The notes under the pieces were generated by a model that was not told where the DNA came from, searched no databases, and was given only the letters and a program-made list of their open reading frames with translations. This document shows positions 27,048 to 34,454 of a stretch of 42,372 nucleotides of DNA, piece by piece. The stretch comes from Algoriphagus sp. (GTDB lineage Bacteria > Bacteroidota > Bacteroidia > Cytophagales > Cyclobacteriaceae): NCBI RefSeq assembly GCF_024642405.1, contig NZ_JAHEBC010000004.1, positions 1 to 42,372 on the forward strand. The letters run 5' to 3'. The first letter of the stretch is position 1. The number at the start of each line of letters is the position of its first letter. The position numbers and the translations under genes are program-made.

Positions 27048-28174
27048 TGAATATCTTTTGCCTGATGGGAAATGGTTCCTAAAACCCAAAAGTAACCTAA
27101 ATACAAGAAATCATGTATCCAGGTATTTTTTGGTGATTGAGTCCCCTGGATCTTTTTACTAGCTGACGCAAAAATGCTGACAACTATTACAGACCTTAAT
27201 AGAATAATACCAAAAACAATTAAAAATTGTTCCCAACTCTGATCAATTCCGAAATAAAATAGTAATCCAATACCTGCTATCCAGAATAAAGCATGTGAAA
27301 ATGAGAAAAATCCAATTTTTTGTTTGTCTCCAGATCGATAATACCTTCCAGCATGGAGGTGTCTCTTTTTCTGCACCAAATATTCTTTATAAGTATTTTT
27401 AGGTTTTGAGGTCGTGTTTGCCTCAGGGTCTAAAACTATAGCGGTATTTTTACCAGTAGCATATTGATTTACGAATAAATCATCATCACCGCCGTTTATA
27501 TGCCAAAATCCCCTAAACGCTTTCACTTCCATAAAGAAGTTTTTACGGTAACAAAGGTTTCTGCCTACTCCCATAAAAGGAGCTTTCCATAATCCAAATG
27601 ACATGTAGTATAAGGCAGTCATTAAAGTTTCGAATTGAATCCAATTATTTAGAAATCCTTTGGCTTTTTCATACCCGGAAAAACCTATTGCAAAAGTTTT
27701 TCCTTCTTGACGCACTGGTGTAGTCATTTTTCTGATCCATTGATCAGAATTTGGAACACAATCAGCATCAGTTAATAAAATGATATCATTTTTAGAAACT
27801 TTTATCCCTAATGTGATTGCAAACTTTTTTGCCGTTACATGGCTAGGAGTGTACTTGATAGTGACAGATCTTAATCTTGGATAGATGTTCATCATTTCCT
27901 CGAGAAGCCTCTTGGTTCTGTCGGTCGATCTATCATTAACAATCATCACATCAAAGTTGGGATAATCCTGTTCGAAAAGTCTAGGTATTAGTGTTTTAAG
28001 GTTTTGGAATTCATTATGAGCTGAAATTAAAACAGTAACCCCTTCTTCTTTTTGGGGATCTGATTGAGCCTTTTTAGGCTTAGAAAAAGCAGTACGGCCA
28101 AATATAACAATCAGGTAAATGACCTGAATCAATATTCCTATACCGAAGAAAAACCAAAGTAAAAATAGGCCCAT
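27038..28174 (-). CDS. Membrane glycosyltransferase, family 2
   Basis: This membrane-bound processive-type GT2 enzyme has 378 residues. An N-terminal membrane helix (about 2-24) precedes the GT-A fold, with VTVLISAHNEFQNLKTL and VNDRSTDRTK. The DxD-like metal site is LLTDADCVP, a second acidic motif is NGGDDDLFV, and the QxxRW-type position reads QKKRHLHAG. Three or so C-terminal membrane helices follow. The layout resembles poly-N-acetylglucosamine or hyaluronan synthase-like enzymes, but sugar and acceptor are unknown. The gene overlaps the sigma factor gene by 10 bp. A perfect -7 element lies 18 bp upstream. Confidence 0.88.
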   Translation of the reverse strand: MGLFLLWFFFGIGILIQVIYLIVIFGRTAFSKPKKAQSDPQKEEGVTVLISAHNEFQNLKTLIPRLFEQDYPNFDVMIVNDRSTDRTKRLLEEMMNIYPRLRSVTIKYTPSHVTAKKFAITLGIKVSKNDIILLTDADCVPNSDQWIRKMTTPVRQEGKTFAIGFSGYEKAKGFLNNWIQFETLMTALYYMSFGLWKAPFMGVGRNLCYRKNFFMEVKAFRGFWHINGGDDDLFVNQYATGKNTAIVLDPEANTTSKPKNTYKEYLVQKKRHLHAGRYYRSGDKQKIGFFSFSHALFWIAGIGLLFYFGIDQSWEQFLIVFGIILLRSVIVVSIFASASKKIQGTQSPKNTWIHDFLYLGYFWVLGTISHQAKDIQWK

Positions 28175-28191
28175 AGGTCAGTTTTGCTGGG

Positions 28192-28199
28192 CAAATATA
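28192..28199 (-). promoter_or_regulatory. -7 element for the glycosyltransferase-sigma-rsmG unit
   Basis: On the minus strand this reads TATATTTG, a perfect TAnnTTTG 18 bp upstream of the ATG at 28174. It faces away from the tgt promoter at 28236, making a compact divergent promoter region. Confidence 0.55.
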
Positions 28200-28235
28200 A
28201 AATCAAATTCAGCAACTCATTTAAGAATAAGCGTA

Positions 28236-28243
28236 TATTTTTG
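28236..28243 (+). promoter_or_regulatory. -7 element for tgt
   Basis: TATTTTTG matches TAnnTTTG, 53 bp before the tgt ATG. The predicted leader contains the hairpin at 28264-28286. Confidence 0.5.
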
Positions 28244-28263
28244 TACCCTGTATCTTTCAAATT

Positions 28264-28286
28264 GAAGATTGGTTCTATCAATCTTC
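28264..28286 (+). other. Hairpin in the tgt 5' leader
   Basis: GAAGATTG pairs perfectly with CAATCTTC (8 bp, 7-nt loop GTTCTAT) ending 10 bp before the ATG at 28297. It could limit translation. It does not fit the preQ1 riboswitch consensus that I know. Confidence 0.45.
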
Positions 28287-28296
28287 GTTTTAACTT

Positions 28297-29427
28297 ATGA
28301 AGTTTACCCTATCTCATCAAGATTCTAAAAGTAAAGCCAGAGCTGGAGTTGTAAAAACTGACCATGGAGAAATAGAAACGCCGATTTTCATGCCTGTGGG
28401 AACAGCTGGATCTGTGAAGGCAGTTCATCAAAGAGAGTTACTGTATGATGTTAAGGCTGAAATAATACTTGGTAATACATATCACCTCTATCTGCGTCCC
28501 GGATTAAATGTATTAGAAAAGGCTGGAGGTCTGCATAAATTTAATGGTTGGTCGAAACCGATTCTTACAGATAGTGGAGGATATCAGGTTTTTTCTCTTT
28601 CTGGAACCAGAAAAATAAAAGAAGATGGTGTGATGTTTAAATCTCATATAGATGGATCTAAACATCATTTTACGCCAGAAAATGTTATGGATATTCAGAG
28701 ATCCATTGGAGCTGATATCATCATGGCTTTTGATGAGTGTACACCTTATCCTTGTGAATATGGATATGCTCGTGAATCCATGGAAATGACCCATAGGTGG
28801 TTGAACCGCTGTATTGAGCGTTTTGATTCCACAGAAGGAAAATATGGTTATAACCAGACGTTATTTCCAATTGTGCAGGGATCCGTTTATAAAGATTTGA
28901 GAAAGCAAAGTGCGGAATTTATTGCCTCCACCAATCAAGAAGGAAATGCGATCGGTGGGCTCTCTGTAGGAGAACCTGCTGAGATGATGTATGAAATGAC
29001 CGAATTAGTGACTGATATTCTTCCATCTGAAAAACCAAGATATCTTATGGGAGTAGGGACTCCCGCAAATATTTTAGAATGCATTGCCTTGGGTGTCGAC
29101 ATGTTTGATTGTGTCATGCCAACAAGGAATGCACGAAATGGGATGTTATTTACTTCAGAGGGAATTATCAATATTCGAAATGAAAAGTGGAAAGAAGATT
29201 TTTCTGCAATTGATCCTGCGATTGGAGGACATGTAAGTACCTTTTATTCCAAGGCATATTTGAGACATCTGGTAATCAGCAAAGAGATTTTGGCAGCCCA
29301 AATTGCCAGTATTCATAACCTAAGTTTTTATCTTTGGCTAGTAAAACAAGCCAGAGAACATATCCTTGCTGGAGATTTTGCCGTTTGGAAAGATCAAATG
29401 GTCAAGAAAGTAAGTACCAGACTCTAA
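28297..29427 (+). CDS. tgt: Queuine/preQ1 tRNA-guanine transglycosylase, lacking zinc cysteines
   Basis: Tgt swaps guanine at position 34 of GUN-anticodon tRNAs for preQ1. It has 376 residues. Substrate and catalytic parts are present: LTDSGGYQVFSLS with Asp92, GGLSVGEP, MGVGTPANILE and FDCVMPTRNARNG with Asp271. The C-terminal zinc site of bacterial Tgt is a CxCxxC plus a His. Here residues 307-317 (PAIGGHVSTFY) hold no cysteine, while the His of SIHNLSFYL (His340) remains. So the metal site is lost or replaced. The permease gene follows after 3 bp, and the three genes tgt, lptG-like and DMT appear to be one transcript. Confidence 0.95.
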   Translation: MKFTLSHQDSKSKARAGVVKTDHGEIETPIFMPVGTAGSVKAVHQRELLYDVKAEIILGNTYHLYLRPGLNVLEKAGGLHKFNGWSKPILTDSGGYQVFSLSGTRKIKEDGVMFKSHIDGSKHHFTPENVMDIQRSIGADIIMAFDECTPYPCEYGYARESMEMTHRWLNRCIERFDSTEGKYGYNQTLFPIVQGSVYKDLRKQSAEFIASTNQEGNAIGGLSVGEPAEMMYEMTELVTDILPSEKPRYLMGVGTPANILECIALGVDMFDCVMPTRNARNGMLFTSEGIINIRNEKWKEDFSAIDPAIGGHVSTFYSKAYLRHLVISKEILAAQIASIHNLSFYLWLVKQAREHILAGDFAVWKDQMVKKVSTRL

Positions 29428-29430
29428 TTC

Positions 29431-30504
29431 ATGAAACTTCTCGATAAGCTAATCATAAAGGATTTTTTAAAAACCTACTTCTTCGTAGTAGTGATGTTGA
29501 TCCTGATTGTATTGGTGTTGGATTTTACAGAAAAGAACGATACTTATATCAGGAATTCTGTTCCTTCAAGAGAGGTTTTGAAATACATGGGAAACTATGG
29601 GTTGTATTTGAATAATCTTCTGACACCAATTACCGTTTTTATTTCGGTGATTTTCATTACCTCTAAAATGGCTGGAAGGACAGAGATTATTGCCATTTTG
29701 AGTAGTGGGGTTAGTTTTCCCAGACTTTTAAGACCCTTTATTTTTGCGGCGATGATGATTGGAGGGGTTAGTTTCCTGTTAAATGGCTGGGTTTTGCCGG
29801 TTGCAACTGAAGGTGTCACAAAATTCAGGATTACCTATTTAGAAAAAACTAAAACATCCACAGACCCAAATATTCATATTAAAGTTGGACCAGATTCTTA
29901 TGCCTATTTGAGTAGATTTTACAAGACTGGAAATACGGGGTATCAATTTACCCTCGAAACCATAAGAGATGGTGAATTACTTGCAAAGCTGTCTTCTGAT
30001 AGGATTGAATGGGATACTGCCAAAAATGCTTGGACCTTAAGAAATTGGCGACTTAGAGAATTGAAGGATAGGAAGGAAATTTATACAGTTGGAGAGAAAC
30101 TCGACACGACTTTATCGATTACTCCTCAGGATTTTGACCTTCCAAGCAATCACCATGAAACTTTGAAATTGCCTGAATTAGGAAGACAAATTAGAATTCT
30201 TGAAGATAGGGGCGCTGACAACGTAGCATTCTATAAAATTGAGAGATATGTAAGGTTTATGTCTCCATTTGCTGCAATAATATTGACTTTTATAGGGGTA
30301 ATTATGTCTGCCCGCAAAACTCGAGGAGGCTCAGGCTTTCAGATTGCGATGGGATTTTTATTGGCATTTATTTATATCTTACTCTTTATTCTTTCTAGAA
30401 CCTTTGCAGAAAATGGAGCTGAGTTTCCGATTTTCGCAGTCTGGCTTCCCAATATTATTTTTGCTTTGACTGGATTGGTTTTATATAAAACTGTACCTCG
30501 CTAA
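29431..30504 (+). CDS. LptF/LptG (YjgP/YjgQ) family permease
   Basis: This is a membrane subunit of the LptBFG ABC transporter, which extracts lipopolysaccharide from the inner membrane. It has 357 residues with six membrane helices: three N-terminal (about 14-34, 55-75, 98-120), a periplasmic beta-jellyroll (about 125-265) and three C-terminal. The beginning MKLLDKLIIKDFLKTYFFVV and the SPFAAIILTFIGVIMSARK helix are typical. Whether it is the F or G copy cannot be told from sequence alone; Bacteroidota normally have two. It sits 3 bp after tgt and directly abuts the DMT gene (TAAATG). Confidence 0.88.
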   Translation: MKLLDKLIIKDFLKTYFFVVVMLILIVLVLDFTEKNDTYIRNSVPSREVLKYMGNYGLYLNNLLTPITVFISVIFITSKMAGRTEIIAILSSGVSFPRLLRPFIFAAMMIGGVSFLLNGWVLPVATEGVTKFRITYLEKTKTSTDPNIHIKVGPDSYAYLSRFYKTGNTGYQFTLETIRDGELLAKLSSDRIEWDTAKNAWTLRNWRLRELKDRKEIYTVGEKLDTTLSITPQDFDLPSNHHETLKLPELGRQIRILEDRGADNVAFYKIERYVRFMSPFAAIILTFIGVIMSARKTRGGSGFQIAMGFLLAFIYILLFILSRTFAENGAEFPIFAVWLPNIIFALTGLVLYKTVPR

Positions 30505-31419
30505 ATGACAGGTTCAATCAAGGATTACCTGATGCTTCATTTTATAGTTCTGATATGGGGTTTTACTGCCATTTTAGGATTACTGATCAGTTTACCTTCT
30601 ATCGAACTAGTTTTCTACAGAACCTTGATCGCTTCTATAGGTGTAGCATTTCTTTTTCTATTTAAAAAAGAATCGCTGCTTATTGCTCCAAAGGATATGC
30701 TGAAGGTAACTGCAACAGGCCTTATCATCTCGGTTCACTGGATTCTTTTCTTTTGGTCTGCAAGAGTTTCAACTGCTTCTGTTTGCCTAGCCGGGATGGC
30801 TACCACTTCACTTTGGACGGCTTTTGTTGAGCCTGTTTTCAATAAATCTAAAGTAAAATGGTATGAAGTAGCTTTAGGTTTAATGGTGATTTCAGGGCTT
30901 TTAGTCATTTTTAGTTTTGAAAGCGGCTATTGGCTAGGGCTTTTTATGGCCTTGGCCTCAGCGTTTTTGGCCGCAGTATTTTCTGTTATCAATGGAAGAT
31001 TAACCCAAAAGCATAGTCCTTATCAGATTACTTTTTATGAAATGGCAGGAGCCTGTTTTTTTTCAGCCTTATTTATGCCCATTTATTCTCAATTCATAAG
31101 TCAGGATGGACTAAAAATGAATTGGGAAGGCAATGATTGGTTTTGGCTATTAATTCTTGGAGGTGTTTGTACCGTTTACGCTTTTTCGGTGTCAGTTGAA
31201 CTTATGAAAAGGTTGTCTGTCTTTACAATTAACCTGACCATTAATTTAGAGCCGGTTTATGGAATTATTTTAGCTGTTCTGGTTTTTGGGGAAAGTGAAA
31301 AAATGACGCCTCAGTTTTACCTTGGAACTTCCATTATCTTGGTTTCAGTCTTATCATATCCAGTTTTTAATTATTTCAATAGGAGGAGAAAATCCAAAAG
31401 GATGTCAGGAATCAATTAA
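30505..31419 (+). CDS. DMT superfamily (EamA) transporter
   Basis: This 304-residue protein has ten predicted membrane helices in two EamA repeats. It begins LMLHFIVLIWGFTAILG, and the second repeat starts near residue 150 (GLFMALASAFLAAVFSVING). The late SVFTINLTINLEPVYGIILAVLVFGE is the conserved EamA motif region. Members export amino acids, nucleotides or other metabolites; the substrate is not readable here. The ATG directly follows the stop of the permease gene. It converges with ispE across only 13 bp, with no visible terminator. Confidence 0.87.
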   Translation: MTGSIKDYLMLHFIVLIWGFTAILGLLISLPSIELVFYRTLIASIGVAFLFLFKKESLLIAPKDMLKVTATGLIISVHWILFFWSARVSTASVCLAGMATTSLWTAFVEPVFNKSKVKWYEVALGLMVISGLLVIFSFESGYWLGLFMALASAFLAAVFSVINGRLTQKHSPYQITFYEMAGACFFSALFMPIYSQFISQDGLKMNWEGNDWFWLLILGGVCTVYAFSVSVELMKRLSVFTINLTINLEPVYGIILAVLVFGESEKMTPQFYLGTSIILVSVLSYPVFNYFNRRRKSKRMSGIN

Positions 31420-31432
31420 GTTTTATTTCGAC

Positions 31433-32242
31433 TTACAGCATGGCTTCGAAAACAAAATAGTCTTTATCCCAATTCATTTTCTTCGGAACATTCTCAAATA
31501 AACCAAAAACGGAAGATCCTGAACCCGACATGGAGGCATAATAAGCGCCATTTAGATAGAGTTTGTTTTTGATGGCCTCAATCTCTGGGTGATTATGAAA
31601 AATGCTGGCTTCGAAGTCATTTATAAGCTCATTTTTCCATCTTGTTTTATCGCTTAAAACCGCTTCTAGTTTTGACTTTGGCGGAGCTGGAGTTACTCCT
31701 GCATAGGCTTCTTTAGTGCCAATGTGTATACCAGGATTAATTAAAATTAAGTGCGTCCCTCTCAGATCAAGGGATATTTTTTCTAATATCTCACCTCTCC
31801 CTTTTGCTATTTTAGGTGTGTTTTCTATAAAAAAGGGACAATCACTACCAAGAGTAGAAGCGTATTCTTCCAGAAAGAAATCATCTAAAATCAAGTCAAA
31901 AAGGTTATTCATTAAATTCAATGAAAAAGCGGCATCAGCGGATCCACCTCCTAATCCTGCTCCCATAGGGATATTTTTATGTAGGTGAATGTCTACATTT
32001 GGTAGATTTGAGAAATCCTTTTTTAGCAATTGATAAGCTTTCAGGATCAAATTATCTTTAGAGTCTCCAGGAATTAAAAGGCCAGTTGAATTCCAAGAAG
32101 ATTTTTTGTTGTTTACGATAATTTCCAAAGCATCAAAAAGCGGAATGGGGTACATGCAAGTTTCTATTTCGTGATAACCATCATTTCTTTTCGAAGTAAT
32201 GTGGAGGCCTAAATTGATCTTGGCATTTGGAAAGCAAATCAT
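31433..32242 (-). CDS. ispE: 4-diphosphocytidyl-2-C-methyl-D-erythritol kinase
   Basis: IspE is the ATP-dependent fourth enzyme of the MEP isoprenoid pathway, a GHMP kinase. It has 269 residues, slightly short for the family. The start MICFPNAKINLGLHITSKRNDGYHEIET is classic. The ATP-binding glycine loop is PMGAGLGGGSADAA, with LGSDCPFFI after it and the C-terminal GHMP motif MSGSGSSVFGLF. It is a single gene with a perfect -7 element 21 bp upstream. Confidence 0.96.
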   Translation of the reverse strand: MICFPNAKINLGLHITSKRNDGYHEIETCMYPIPLFDALEIIVNNKKSSWNSTGLLIPGDSKDNLILKAYQLLKKDFSNLPNVDIHLHKNIPMGAGLGGGSADAAFSLNLMNNLFDLILDDFFLEEYASTLGSDCPFFIENTPKIAKGRGEILEKISLDLRGTHLILINPGIHIGTKEAYAGVTPAPPKSKLEAVLSDKTRWKNELINDFEASIFHNHPEIEAIKNKLYLNGAYYASMSGSGSSVFGLFENVPKKMNWDKDYFVFEAML

Positions 32243-32262
32243 AAGGTTGAATTGGATTTGCT

Positions 32263-32270
32263 CAAAAATA
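32263..32270 (-). promoter_or_regulatory. -7 element for ispE
   Basis: On the minus strand this reads TATTTTTG, a perfect TAnnTTTG 21 bp upstream of the ispE ATG. Confidence 0.5.
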
Positions 32271-32561
32271 GAAGTTTATTATTATGCTTAATCATGTTTA
32301 TTAATTTTTAGATTTTTCCCAAATCTCCATTCTTTTTGAAAGAAATGTTGCTTTGAGTAGATTCTCTTAAATAGATGTATGAGATTTTTAATTTTTTTTG
32401 CCAATAATTGAAATCAGTACAAAATTTTGAATTTTGAAAAAACGGCAAATCTATTTGTTAAAAAAGGGTGTATATTGAAGCATTATTAGAATAAAAAATT
32501 ATAAAAATTGATTTTACTTATATAAAATATATCACAATTGCTCATCAAGTAAAATTAAATA
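32271..32561. other. AT-rich gene-free stretch between ispE and the ilv promoter
   Basis: No ORF of note is present. The sequence is strongly AT-rich with A and T tracts, a palindrome CAAAATTTTG at 32420-32429 and a 6-bp inverted pair TTTGCC/GGCAAA 41 bp apart (32397-32402, 32444-32449). It may be a curved or regulator-binding upstream region, but I see no specific operator. Confidence 0.5.
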
Positions 32562-32592
32562 TTGTAAGTCTGAATTTTCAGTTTTAAGTTTG
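32562..32592 (+). promoter_or_regulatory. Promoter of the ilv-leu operon
   Basis: A -33 TTG (32562-32564), a 20-bp spacer and a perfect -7 TAAGTTTG (32585-32592) match the Bacteroidota sigma-A promoter. This is the best complete promoter in the window. Transcription would start near 32598, about 35 nt before the leader ORF. Confidence 0.7.
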
Positions 32593-32634
32593 TCTTGTAA
32601 TAAAAATCGAATTAAAGAAAACTTCGACATAACT

Positions 32635-32685
32635 ATGTATAAAGTAGTCATTTTGCTAAGCTTAATTATTCTCATTGGATGTTAA
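32635..32685 (+). CDS. Branched-chain amino acid leader peptide
   Basis: The 16-codon ORF encodes MYKVVILLSLIILIGC. Ten residues are Val, Ile or Leu (2 V, 4 I, 4 L). The four Leu codons are TTG, CTA, TTA and CTC, of which CTA and CTC should be uncommon in an AT-rich genome. It lies in the leader of the ilvD-led operon, between a promoter and an attenuator. Its stop codon is one base before the first attenuator segment. By analogy with ilv leader peptides, ribosome stalling at these codons would sense charged tRNAs for Val, Ile and Leu. The ending LIGC also looks like a lipobox, so a truncated lipoprotein signal peptide is the alternative, but it stops at that Cys and context favours the leader role. 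Confidence 0.8.
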   Translation: MYKVVILLSLIILIGC

Positions 32686-32686
32686 A

Positions 32687-32760
32687 AGTGAGGCACTAGA
32701 CTATTTATAATGAATTAACGAAATCTAAAGTGCCTCACTAAACCTGAGGCACTTTTTTTT
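32687..32760 (+). promoter_or_regulatory. Transcription attenuator of the ilv-leu operon
   Basis: Three segments compete. AGTGAGGCACT (32687-32697) pairs perfectly with AGTGCCTCACT (32729-32739), an 11-bp antiterminator. The latter region, read as AAAGTGCCTCA (32727-32737), also pairs perfectly with TGAGGCACTTT (32745-32755) around CTAAACC, followed by T to 32760: an 11-bp terminator. A ribosome at the leader stop (32683-32685) would cover segment one and permit termination. A ribosome stalled earlier would leave it free to form the antiterminator. I see no separate segment in the leader that pairs with segment one. ilvD starts 10 bp after the T run. Confidence 0.85.
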
Positions 32761-32770
32761 ACACACCAAT

Positions 32771-34450
32771 ATGACCCTGAAAAAACACAGTTGGGAAATC
32801 AGCGAGAATCCAGAGCATCCAGCCGGAATGGCTATGTTGTACGCTACGGGTATGAGCGACAAAAAGATGAAACAGCCTTTTGTGGGGATAGCAAGTTGTG
32901 GCTATGAAAGTAATCCCTGCAATATGCATCTCAATGACTTTGCCGGTCTGATCAAAGCCTCCTCTCAGGAGCATGATCTGACCGGTTTAGTTTTTAATAC
33001 CATTGGTATATCCGATGGAACATCAATGGGTACACTTGGGATGCGCTATTCTCTGGTTTCCAGAGAAATCATTGCAGATTCTATTGAGTCTTTTATTATA
33101 GGTCACTCCTTTGATGCATGCATTGCTGTCGCCGGTTGTGATAAAAATATGCCGGGTGCTTTGATGGGGATGATCCGTACCAATCGTCCTTCAATTTTAC
33201 TTTATGGCGGGACAATTGCTTCCGGGCATTATAAAGGGGAAAAATTGAATATTGTTTCAGCTTTCGAAGCTTTTGGTAAGCGTGTTAATGGAAATATTTC
33301 GGACGAAGATTATGATGGCGTGATCCGAAATGCATGCCCTGGAAAAGGTGCTTGTGGAGGTATGTATACCGCTAATACTATGTCATCTGCCATAGAAGCA
33401 ATGGGTATGTCCCTGCCTTATTCAGCTTCTTATCCGGCAAATTCCCCAGAGAAGCTGAGAGAGTGTGCTGAGGTAAATAAATACATGAAGATTCTTTTAG
33501 AAAAGGATATCAAACCAAGCGATATTATTTCCAGAAAGAGTATTGAAAATGCTGTGACTTGCGTGATAGCACTTGGAGGAAGTACAAATGCAGTAATGCA
33601 TATCATTGCGATAGCAAGAACTGCAGGGGTAGATTTTACAATTGAAGATTTTAAGGAGATAAATGCTAAAACTCCAATGATAGGTGATTTTAAGCCATCA
33701 GGTAAGTTTATGATGGAGGATCTTCATGAGCAAGGTGGTCTGCCGGCCTTTATGAAATATATGCTAGATAAAGGGTTTTTACATGGAGGTTGTATGACAG
33801 TTACTGGAAAAACTTTGGCAGAAAACCTTGAAAACATAGAGGCTATTACACCTTCTTTGGTCAATGTAATTCATCCTTTAGAAAAACCTATTAAGGCCAC
33901 GGGACACTTATGCGTGCTTTCAGGAAATCTTGCCCCGGAAGGAGCAGTTGCGAAAATCACAGGAAAAGAAGGGAGTTCCTTTACAGGCCCAGCGCATGTA
34001 TTTGATTCCGAGCAGGATGCAAATGATGCGATCAGAGACCATAAAATAGAAAAAGGTGAAGTAATTGTAATAAGAAATATTGGACCAAAAGGTGGTCCAG
34101 GAATGCCAGAAATGTTAAAGCCTACTTCCATGATTATTGGAGCAGGGCTTGGATCTGATGTGGCATTAATTACGGATGGCAGATTTTCCGGTGGTACACA
34201 TGGTTTCGTTGTGGGACATGTTACTCCTGAAGCATTTAGCGGAGGTCCGATAGGATTAGTAGAGAACGGAGACGTCATTACTATTGATGCAGATAATTTA
34301 AAACTTTCTGTTGCAGTTTCAGATGAAGAGTTTTCAGAAAGAAAGAAAACCTGGAAACCAAAAGAAATTTCTGATTTACAGGGTACATTGAAAAAATACA
34401 ATAAACTTGTTGCCACAGCATCTGAAGGTTGCGTGACAGATAAATTTTAA
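32771..34450 (+). CDS. ilvD: Dihydroxy-acid dehydratase
   Basis: IlvD dehydrates 2,3-dihydroxy-isovalerate and -methylvalerate in Val/Leu and Ile synthesis. It has 559 residues. Iron-sulfur cluster cysteines appear in [15 protein letters not shown] and [14 protein letters not shown]. The C-terminal domain includes [33 protein letters not shown] and [11 protein letters not shown]. It is the first structural gene after the attenuator, and ilvB follows 4 bp after its stop. Confidence 0.97.
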   Translation: MTLKKHSWEISENPEHPAGMAMLYATGMSDKKMKQPFVGIASCGYESNPCNMHLNDFAGLIKASSQEHDLTGLVFNTIGISDGTSMGTLGMRYSLVSREIIADSIESFIIGHSFDACIAVAGCDKNMPGALMGMIRTNRPSILLYGGTIASGHYKGEKLNIVSAFEAFGKRVNGNISDEDYDGVIRNACPGKGACGGMYTANTMSSAIEAMGMSLPYSASYPANSPEKLRECAEVNKYMKILLEKDIKPSDIISRKSIENAVTCVIALGGSTNAVMHIIAIARTAGVDFTIEDFKEINAKTPMIGDFKPSGKFMMEDLHEQGGLPAFMKYMLDKGFLHGGCMTVTGKTLAENLENIEAITPSLVNVIHPLEKPIKATGHLCVLSGNLAPEGAVAKITGKEGSSFTGPAHVFDSEQDANDAIRDHKIEKGEVIVIRNIGPKGGPGMPEMLKPTSMIIGAGLGSDVALITDGRFSGGTHGFVVGHVTPEAFSGGPIGLVENGDVITIDADNLKLSVAVSDEEFSERKKTWKPKEISDLQGTLKKYNKLVATASEGCVTDKF

Positions 34451-34454
34451 GCCT

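Noticed and set aside
28264-28297. preQ1 riboswitch before tgt
   Set aside because: The loop shows GGTTCTA, which is reminiscent, but the A-rich 3' tail and the pseudoknot needed for preQ1-I are missing; only a simple hairpin is supported.
32635-32685. Truncated lipoprotein signal peptide (ending LIGC)
   Set aside because: It stops exactly at the Cys, has a promoter upstream and a matching attenuator downstream of an ilv operon; the leader-peptide reading explains all three.
33871-34416. 181-codon minus-strand frame inside ilvD
   Set aside because: Shadow of the conserved C-terminal domain of IlvD; no start context or family resemblance.
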